DNA of 64,000 nucleotides from Gigaspora rosea (lineage: Eukaryota; Glomeromycota; Glomeromycetes; Diversisporales; Gigasporaceae): NCBI GenBank assembly GCA_003550325.1, contig QKWP01001095.1:62001-126000 (forward strand), in the 5' to 3' direction. The translations under genes were made by a program, and so were the position numbers. Below are positions 56,413-64,000 of this stretch, in pieces (within the stretch, counting starts at the first letter, position 1; each line of letters starts with the position of its first letter). Below the pieces are notes generated by a model. The model had not been told where the DNA came from. It saw only the letters and a program-made list of their open reading frames with translations, and made no database searches.

Positions 56413-57520
56413 AGAAATAGGTTTCATGTGTGCGCATGATTCCTCAATTATGCGCATAAATGCGTATTAATGCACATGTTTCCGAATCATGTGCATTTTA
56501 TCCCTTCAAAATTTTATATATAATTAACATTCTAATCTATCTATATACTTCAATTCTGAGTCTATTTGCTTTAACATTTTGATTGAACGTATCCGAAAAA
56601 TGTGACCTAAATATAGAAATACTAACAGAAATATGTAAGATGATTATGACTATTATCATGGTCAAGTAATTATTATAACATTCGAGTAATTATTATACCA
56701 TTTTTTAATGCTCTTATTAATACCCTTAAACAACACAAAATTGTAAAACGTGAATTTTCTAAATTTACAGTCAACCCTCCATAAATGCAACCTCCATAAA
56801 TACAATACCTCTCTAAATGCACGTTTTTTTCTATTCCGTAAAATGTTATTAGTGCTAAATGCATGTTCAATATTCTGTAAATGCACGTTCTCTTGAATAC
56901 ATTTTATATCACACTAACCTCCCTAAATGTACATAGCCAATCAAATTTTAGTATTTAAGATAGATTATACAGTTTTAGTAGAAGTTACACAAACTTGATG
57001 ATCTAATTTTTAAAAGCTGCAATTTAATTGGCTTTCTCTAAATGCAAACCTCCTAAATGCACGTTGTAGGCTTGTCCCTACGAGTTGCATTTATGGAGGG
57101 TTGACTGACTTTTGTTGCTAGATTGCACAAACTACTTTGGGCTAAAAAAAGTTCACGAATTTGAAAACGGTTTGTATAATAGTCTCAAGTTCAAAGAATA
57201 AGTGTAAGTGCAAGAACATGACAAATGCTCCGCTATAGATAAAAAATATGATTAATAAAAAAAATAGTTAAGATATTAGCGAATATCAAAAAAATTACTT
57301 TTAACCAAATATTTAGATGATTGATTTCTAGGATTTTGGTCAGTTTTTTGCCATCCAGATTATCTAATAATCAACTGATTTTCTCAGTGACTCATGTCGA
57401 TCTACCAACCAATAAAATTACAGTTATATAATGCGAATTTACAGATTTTAACTAAGAATTTAACATTTTATACAAAACTCCCAGGCAGAGCCACGAATCA
57501 TGTGTCAAATTATATAAGAG
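56413..57520 (-). mobile_element. Second copy of the 'tgcgcat' TIR element, truncated
   Basis: Reverse complement of about 20459-21607. It starts with aggtttcatgtgtgcgcatg, followed by aattatgcgcat and atgcacatg, continues through gatgattatgactattatca, and has a family F-like arm at 57130-57440 (ttcacgaatttgaaaac, tagtctcaagttc, tgccatccagattatct, gatctaccaaccaataaaat). The far end with the second inverted end is missing. It carries a TA-type MITE insertion at 56768-57107. Confidence 0.65.
56768..57107. mobile_element. pogo/Fot1-like MITE, 340 bp, 24-bp perfect inverted ends
   Basis: The left end cagtcaaccctccataaatg plus caac is repeated exactly in reverse at the right end (gttgcatttatggagggttg, then actg). 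A second inverted pair lies inside (ctctctaaatgcacg, then tccctaaatgtaca and tcctaaatgcacg). The left flank is ta, the right flank ga. The homologous uninterrupted sequence in reverse at about 21220-21300 confirms the insertion point. The AGTCAA start and TA target match Tc1/mariner-superfamily pogo/Fot1 elements. No transposase. The overlapping minus-strand frames at 56662-56886 are incidental. Confidence 0.85.
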
Positions 57521-58779
57521 AGATATATATATAGGCAAAATCTAATTAAAAATCAAATATGTAGTATCGTTATTTAGATATACATTTTTAATTTAATCTA
57601 ATCTATATATATAATCTACCCAAACCCCTAAATATATATTATCCGATCCACTAACCTAATCCTAGATACTTAACCCTATCTACCTATTCCCTAAACTATA
57701 TACCAAGCTCAACTATCTCTAATTGCTCAAAAAAAAAAAATCTAACCCTAAATACCCAATCCTAACGACCCAAGTCTTAAACCCGAATTTACCCTTATAA
57801 CCCCATTTCTACTTAGAAACCCGTTCACCCATGAAGCTAATAAAATTTTTTTTTTTACGATGTACCAGACCATGGCAAATTTTTCGAATCTACTGCATTC
57901 AGAATTTACTAAAATTCAGAAATCAGCAAGATTTCGAAACGACCAAAATCCCAAGCTCCAAATACCAAGCTTCTAGATTCAACGAAATCATCCTTGGTTC
58001 CTGAATTTAACCTTTGACCGAAACTTCGACTCTTCTAAAGATTCTGGCATCCAACCGATTCACCATACCTAAATTCACCCTATCAAATAAAGAATTAGTC
58101 GATTTGCTCTAAGTTCCTACTCAAAAAAAAAAAAGTACTTATCTAATGGAAAAACTAATCCCGAAACCAAAACACAAAAGCTCTTAAGTTTTGAACACGT
58201 GGAATTTCATCAACCATATGGGCTCTTTCATTATTTTTTTGTATTGATCGCTTCGTCTAAGTTGATCAGTTCGCTTATACTGATCATTCCATTCGCATTA
58301 ATGATTTCATTCGTATTAATGATTTCATCAGTATTAATGATTTCATTCGCAGCAATGATTTCATGTGCAACTTATTCGTATCAACCGATTTCTCTGTATT
58401 AATTAATCCTTTGACACAGTACAAAAAAAAAATCGATTTACAAACCTAACTACCTAGTAATATTTAGTGAACCCATCGAAGATTCGAATATTACAAGACT
58501 CAGGATTAGTTAACGATTATACCCGAATAGGAACACAAAATAATAGTGTTCATACTTAGCTTCAAAATCCAGCTGCCGGATGCTACCCAAAGGAAGCCCG
58601 AAAGAAAATTTTCAAAAAAAAATATATATATAATACTTAACATACGTGGAAAAAAAAGACATACCAGATCAAGACCTATCGACACCACTGAATTCGATAA
58701 TTACAATGAAATGGACTACGAGACAAGGCCCAAATGAAAAACCTGTTCTATAACAACAATACTGGCGCTTGCTCTAACC
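57521..58779. other. Unassigned region with strong strand skew
   Basis: The top strand is C-rich and G-poor (57600-58180, for example ccaatcctaacgacccaagt), an asymmetry unlike most of the window. 58296-58368 holds four 18-bp units (tattaatgatttcattcg). Two short frames (58199-58402 and 58546-58737) show no recognised motif. It adjoins inverted family T repeats, which are also skewed, so it may be part of the same repeat in inverse orientation, or the decayed end of a retroelement. Confidence 0.4.
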
Positions 58780-59095
58780 ATTAAAGAAGGTTAAGAAGAG
58801 AATACCGAAATAACAATGAACAGAGGGCGATAACGAATAGACAACAAAAGAATAAAAAATTTGTTATACCCAATCTACTCTTTCTACTAACCTTAACATG
58901 AAAAAAGGATAATACTAGTGACTCTAACCAGGTTATCGATAGTGACACTAATGATGATACCGAAATAAACGCCACCAACGACGAGCAAAGGGCGATAACG
59001 AAATGAACAAAAGAAAAAAAAATTCGTTTAACCCAAACTACTTTTCCTACTAAATCTAACACAAAAAAGGACTACTCTCGCACTTACCCTAACTC
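58780..59095 (-). repeat. Family T tandem repeat, inverted copies
   Basis: Reverse complement matches the units at 41015-41580: agggcgataacgaa equals ttcgttatcgccct, and tttctactaaccttaac, gtgactctaaccaggttatc and acactaatgatgataccgaa also match. About two units. The minus-strand frame 58781-59062 is the same repeat translation as 41136-41429, which is why both look membrane-like. Confidence 0.7.
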
Positions 59096-59207
59096 TTTAT
59101 AACGAAATTTTTGATATAAAATCTTAATAATAAAATCAAAAAACGTTAATATAATCTTAATAATAAAATCAAAAAGCATGTTAATATTAATGGAACAATT
59201 TGGAGTG

Positions 59208-59450
59208 AATCTGAATTTACATTAACGTGTAATACAATCAAAAATTTAAAAAGTTTATTTTAATTTGCATTACGCGTATTGTCAACATAAATTGACTGAT
59301 GGTCCAGGGAGGGTAATCGGGATGCATCTCCGGAGTTAGACCGGCAGTGATCTGCAGTGATCGATCTCCGGAGTTCTGGAGTTATACCGGCAGTGATCTG
59401 CAGTGATCTGCAGCTCGGGATTTTCTTGACATAAGGGTTCTCGCATGCAT
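59208..59450 (-). repeat. Dispersed repeat with agatcactgc iterations, copy 2
   Basis: Inverse of 33517-33763: gcagtgatctgcagtgatc occurs twice, plus ccggagttagaccgg, ctccggagttctgga, agggtaatcgg, acgcgtattgtcaac and ttttcttgacataagggtt. The two copies differ in the number of decamers. Confidence 0.7.
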
Positions 59451-59460
59451 GTGATACATT

Positions 59461-59980
59461 AGGAAGAATCCGGTTTAATGAAATTTCTTTATCTTTATTT
59501 AAAGAGTTTATGCAGATATTATGCTCAGTTTTTATCAGTTATTTGTTTCCTATTTTGACTTAGTTGTGGCATAGTTGGGTTATTAGATCTCCAAACTTAG
59601 TGTTGCAAGCAGGCTTAGCCAGTCCAGCCAGTCCAGCTGTGGCTAAGCCGTGGCTTGGCACAGTAAACATTTTGTAAACAAGCTTTTGTAACGAATTTTT
59701 TGCTTTTTATTATCACACACTAAATAATAAATAAAAATTATCCAAGAACACCCCAAAAATTTATCCTAAATTCCACACAGCAAAAAAATAGTAAGGCCAA
59801 AATTATGCAAAATTCTACTAATTAAACTGCTGATACTCATTAAATGAAAAATGAGTTTGAGCCGATTTTATTGTAGAGTAAACCTATTTCTTAAAAAATT
59901 CTTTTTTTTGTAAAAAATAATAATTTTCAGACAAAATTAGAAATTTTGAAATTCATTGGCCTACATTACATAAATTCTGG
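59461..59980. other. AT-rich sequence with a possible hAT end
   Basis: Near 59600 tagtgttgcaagcaggctta is followed by repeated gccagtcca and gtggctaagcc words, a layout like a hAT terminal plus subterminal repeats. No matching right end (gcaacacta) was found downstream, so it may be a truncated end. Confidence 0.4.
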
Positions 59981-60575
59981 GACATTGGTAAAAAATTGAC
60001 CGATCAAATATTTACCACCAACTGATAAAATCATGATTACTGTATTTTCACGAAATAACGGGCATGGGCTTATTTCGAATAATGGCCCGAATTAAGCTTA
60101 ATTTAGGCCAAAATTCATAATTTAATCTCTGCGCGTTATTTCGCGAAAATACGGTATATCCAAAATGTGATCAGTGTGCTAAAACTAATGTAGTAATATG
60201 ATCAAGTTATTATGCTTTAACATTTTTGATTGGATATACAATCCGTGATTAAAGATGTTAAGACTAAAATATCGATGAGCATCACAATTCAAATCAATCT
60301 TAACCATATACGGCATTATGTATCGATTCGTAACAAAATTCTTTATGCTAAATTGTAGTAAAAGCATTGTGGCTATAGTCTATTGTATAAGAATTGTTTA
60401 AGCAAACATTGCTTTAACAGGCTTTTGTCTTGATTAAATTGCATGACGATTACGATTTTTACAGGGCTATCTCCAAATTTCCAGTTCGGATGCGTCGGAT
60501 CTAGGTTGGCATTTAGCTCTAGTTATTAGCAGGTTCTATAGCAAATTATCGGCTAGGCATTTTTTTACTTAATGA
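59981..60575 (+). repeat. Family F right arm and outer end, copy G
   Basis: Right-arm blocks (aactgataaaatcatg, atccaaaatgtgatcagtgt, gatatacaatccgtgat, aatatcgatgagc, aatcttaaccatatac) are followed by ttgtttaagcaaacattgct. Then comes 60455-60570, which is the reverse complement of 18085-18215 (gagatagct in one orientation, agggctatctcc in the other). This shows the outer end of family F is inverted on both sides. A 115-bp MITE interrupts the arm. Confidence 0.65.
60040..60154. mobile_element. TA-type MITE, 115 bp
   Basis: Left ctgtattttcacgaaataac and right ttatttcgcgaaaatacgg are inverted (two or three mismatches in 24), flanked by ta on both sides (60038-60039 and 60155-60156). The uninterrupted homologue near 24045 (aatcatgctatatccaaaat) gives an empty site. 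TA duplication suggests the Tc1/mariner superfamily. Confidence 0.88.
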
Positions 60576-60610
60576 ATGGATGTAATATTACTAAGATTTT
60601 TTATATTGTA

Positions 60611-61996
60611 TAGGGCTGTTAATCGGTCTGTCCGGTCCGTCCTGGTTAAAAGACTGTCCAGTCATTTAAAAAACCGGATCGTAACTGCGGTCCAAGACCG
60701 AATAGTATCGAATAGAGCTAGACCGGACGGACCGATGATAAATATAATACTTTTTTGCTATAACGATGAAATTAAGTTTGTTAGTATAAAGAATTTCAAT
60801 ACTTTTACAATAAGCTTTTCAATTTTATAATATTTGCTTATGTGATATAAGAGAGCAATAATTAATACGTTTGATAATTTTAGTCATACATAAATTATGG
60901 ATTAGAAAATAATAGTATATTAATAGTATATTAATATAGCAAATAGCAAAATAACATCATTTAATTAACTTCGTAAATATGAACATTATAGTTAAAATCA
61001 GTTAAAAAGATTTTTTTTGTCACTTTTAACCACTTGATAATTGGACTGAAATAACAAAATCATAATTGGGCACGCCAGATATTCAATCTTGTACTGATTC
61101 AAAACAAGAATTGTCTTAATATAAGAAAATATTAAAGTAAATTAACAAAACGATTAGATGTTACTTGCATAGAAAAAAAATTTATAAATAAAATATTGTT
61201 AGCATTTCATGTCTGTCAAATACTTAAAAATTTATAAACGTAATATATTTAATAAAAAAAAATATTAAAAATAAATTTTCACAAAAAATCTAAAATTTCA
61301 AGTATCAACTCAAGTTTTCTAAAATTTCTAATTTCTAGAAAATTTATGTCTAAAATTATCAATTTTAACTAAAAATTTTCTAAAAGTTTCCATACTGTAT
61401 TAAATATAGTATGTGTTAAGTAGGGATGTGATACTGCGCATCTGAATTTCAGAATACGTATTTCAGAATATTACAAATTTCCCTGCATTAGCAGCAAACT
61501 ACCGTAATGCGAGCCTGCGCGGTGGATAAAAAATTGTCAATTTGCCTATCCCCAGTGATACGCATTATTTTTGATAAAAATTTTATACTAACTTCTAAGA
61601 CATACATTACATGATTATTAGATATTAATGCCGTGATCTAGAAACATAAATTTATGTGACTTAATCATTTTTATATTTGATCAAATATTCTTCAAAACAA
61701 TTGACAAAACTTAAATACTGATTTATTGAAAATTCTACAATGCTGTATTTTAACAAAAAAAAAAACAATAAACTTATAAAAATTTTCCAAATTTATCTAA
61801 AGTTTGTTAAATTAAATCAAAATTTATCTAAAATTTATTAAATTTAAATCAAAATTTATTTAAAATTCATTAAATTTAAACTAAATTTTACCTAAATTTT
61901 TGTTGTTATCAGAAAAATTTTGAGCTTTTAAAATTAAAAATTTATGGGTCCCAGCCGAAGGACCGTCAGTCCGGACCGGACCGATTAAAAGCACTA
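60611..61996. mobile_element. hAT-type non-autonomous element, 1.39 kb, perfect TSD
   Basis: Starts tagggctgttaatcggtctg and ends ggaccgattaaaagcacta, flanked by identical atattgta (60603-60610 and 61997-62004). The subterminal regions are full of ccggtcc/ggaccg words (tccggtccgtcc on the left; gtccggaccggaccg on the right), the likely transposase-binding sites. The interior is AT-rich with iterated ctaaaatttc and aaatttatctaaa words, and has an unrelated G+C-rich patch at 61437-61555. The 60576-60830 frame crosses the left end and is not a gene. Confidence 0.92.
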
Positions 61997-62007
61997 ATAT
62001 TGTAGCA

Positions 62008-62152
62008 AAAACTGCTGCAAACCCTGAGCCATTTACGGACAAGCGTATGGTCCCACACAGTCTACAGAATCCATATCAATTCGGACCATACCCGTACAAA
62101 TCCAGATCTTGACCCGTGTCCGATACCAACCCATGCTGATCCGGTTCTAAAG
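62008..62152 (+). repeat. Dispersed repeat, copy 2 of 2
   Basis: Partner of 472-632: actgctgcaaaccctgagcc, atttacgg, gtatggtccc, ctacagaatcc, tatcaattcggacca, tacaaatccagatctt, catgctgatccggtt. The copy begins three bases after the right TSD of the hAT-type element at 60611-61996. Confidence 0.6.
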
Positions 62153-62900
62153 GTATAATCTTAATTCTTCTGATATCGGCCAAACATCCTAATAAATATT
62201 TAATCCAGATTAATCCATACTTTATATTATAATTAAGAAGATTATAATGTAAGTCAATTTGGACTAACATTTATTATAGAATTAACTTATCTGATATTCA
62301 AAGGAATTTTCTTATATATATATATTTTGGTTCTTTTCAGTAATATATTAATTCTAACTTGATAATAATATTGTAATAGATACGATTCTTTTCTACTTCT
62401 TCAAGTTATTAATATCTATTCTTGTTTAATTATCACCAATTATTTATTAATATGGAGATATTTCGTTCAGAGCTTGATTAGCTTTAGCAGATTTTTGCAA
62501 CAATTATTTAGGATTAAAGCGTTAGTAGAAGGGCTTTAGCAATAAATTGGTGCTTATTGTATATGAATTTTTGTTTTTGCCATCTCAATTAGTGAACCAA
62601 GGTCGATTTAAACGTTAGTTTGTAATATTTTCACTTTCTTTTCTTTTTTCTCTTGCATGTGTTCGTAATCTATGTCGACTGATCCGGGTTGTCTACTGCT
62701 TTTTAAACCATCACTATTTACATGTCAAGTTTATTTGTATATGGCATACATATGTTAAACTGAAAATTAATTTGTAATGCCCTAATTAAGGATAAAAAAT
62801 ATAAAATAAAATTGATCGATAATTTAATCTGATAGATAATTATTGTATGAATCAAGATCGAATGCCAATTTTACAGATTTAATAAAATATATAGTACATT
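62153..62900. other. AT-rich intergenic sequence
   Basis: No gene and no element ends recognised. Confidence 0.4.
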
Positions 62901-63349
62901 TAGAGATGTGCCATTTATATGATAGCCCAATTTTTTTTTATGTACAGTACATACAGTACATATGTATAGTACTTATAGCGTAATAAAATAATAAAAATAT
63001 TTTTAAGCACGTAACTAAAAATTATTACCAAGAGGTGTGAACTTTAATATTTATATTATATATAAATATACATATGTTTAAAAAAAAACCTTAGTATTAC
63101 TAAGGAAAAATCTCAAAGCATATAAATATATCAGATATATAACTAAAAAATAAATAAAATAATTTAAATATTCAAATAATAAATAATAAGCCTAAATTTA
63201 TAAAATCTGGTTTTATGTTAGCAATATTAATAATTTTGCTTTAGGAATACCTGATAATATATGAGTTTTATTGGTTGATCAGCATGTGAAGTTACATACC
63301 TATAAAAGGATTAACAAAAATTTCATGTACATTATGTACATTGAAAAGG
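62901..63349. mobile_element. hAT-type MITE, left end only
   Basis: tagagatgtgccatttatat is the mirror of the right ends at 15570-15590 and 38897-38917, and acagtac/gtacatac words follow as in that family. The right end is not found before the LTR-like unit at 63350, which probably interrupts it; the remainder would lie beyond the window. Confidence 0.5.
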
Positions 63350-64000
63350 TGTAAACTAATCGGGGATGAGCTAGCCAATATACCTAACTAATCTAAACTA
63401 ACTAAAATACTGTTTAATAATGGTTCAAGACTTCAAAACCTTGAAATGGCAGGCAGAAAGAGCGTAAAAAATTTGGTCCGGGTCTCAAGGTTTGGAAAGG
63501 CTTGGTACGGCGAAATTGGAGCCTAAGATAAGTATTCCTGTTTTGGTTCTTCTTACAGTGCTTCGATCTGAGTATTTATTCTCTACTAACACCTAAGTCT
63601 ATCTCAGCTTCGGTTTATGGAATTCGAATGTGAGGCCAGTGGTGGGTTCTTTCCCGGGGCTCACGTTATTAGGTGGTCCCACGGGTCCTCGAAGTCACGA
63701 GTAGTCTCATCTTCTACTCCGATCACGTCTCAATTGACTTCCGACGGCTCGAGAATGCGGTCGGGAACCGAAATTCAGCCAATGATAATAATCACATGGT
63801 TCGATTGTAGATCAACTAGGGTGTCCAGGATTATGCGATGCTATGTTATGCGCATAATTGACCATTTTTTCGCACAGCATATGCTTCGCATAATTAAGAA
63901 AAAAAGGCATAAAGCAAGTGAGTGAGATTTGATTGAAGAAGAATGTGTTTTGATGAAGTGTGATTCTGAACTTCCGCAAAAAAGTTCGAAAAATTCAGAA
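63350..64000 (-). mobile_element. LTR-like unit (family L), minus strand, runs off the edge
   Basis: Reverse complement of the family L 3' region: tgtaaactaatcgggg at the outer end, then tcaagacttcaaaaccttga, tggcaggcagaaagag and ggtccgggtctcaaggtt. The part at 63600-63780 is G+C-rich. The frame at 63617-63925 lies in the unit and shows no motif, so I do not call it a gene. Confidence 0.65.

Noticed and set aside
63617..63925. 102-residue ORF at the right edge
   Set aside because: It lies in a G+C-richer part of an LTR-like unit on the opposite strand, with no motif and a low-complexity end.

Overview
The window is a very AT-rich eukaryotic segment packed with transposons. I see no intact host gene, rRNA gene or stand-alone tRNA gene. 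The sequence shows a decayed Ty3/Gypsy LTR element, a hAT element with a recognisable transposase, a degenerate MULE-like transposase, many non-autonomous inverted-repeat elements with clear target-site duplications (TSDs), about 1.1 kb LTR-like units, and GC-richer SINE-like elements with tRNA-like heads. This fits a repeat-bloated fungal genome. An arbuscular mycorrhizal fungus (Glomeromycotina) is my best guess, but that is inference from composition and transposon style; no marker gene settles it. A 662-base run of N (34662-35323) shows this is a draft assembly.

Layout. 0-9.5 kb: a decayed coding scrap at the left edge, a TIR element (1206-2069) lying between two copies of a small dimeric repeat, a minisatellite interrupted by another inverted-repeat element (4.2-5.7 kb), a near-palindrome (6.41-6.59 kb), and a copy of a large dispersed repeat (called family F here) from 6.9 kb. 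9.9-24.3 kb: an LTR-like fragment, then two long family F copies (about 11.0-17.5 and 18.1-24.3 kb), both carrying a roughly 50-bp minisatellite. They have been broken up by later insertions: a 2.76-kb hAT-type element with a nested LTR-like unit, a SINE with a 16-bp TSD, two hAT-type MITEs and a 1.37-kb element. 25.4-32.4 kb: a complete but dead Ty3/Gypsy element. 34.1-38.9 kb: a three-level nest (MITE, then hAT, then LTR-like unit). 39.8-50.6 kb: two more SINE copies in opposite orientations, several MITEs and tandem repeats. 52.5-55.7 kb: the MULE remnant beside a 2-kb array of the palindrome agcactataaatagtgct. 56.4-64 kb: more family F copies, two TA-type MITEs, a 1.39-kb hAT-type element with a perfect 8-bp TSD, and an LTR-like unit running off the right edge.

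Most of these sequences are passive. The autonomous-looking proteins (Gypsy Gag-Pol, hAT transposase, MULE transposase) are all damaged by stops or frameshifts, so the short elements must have been moved by copies elsewhere. The nesting gives a relative insertion history: family F copies and MITEs are oldest, hAT and SINE insertions came later, and the LTR-like units inside hAT-type elements are among the youngest. The most unusual items are the long tRNA-headed SINE family, the 2-kb palindromic array, and the second zinc knuckle between protease and reverse transcriptase in the Gypsy element.
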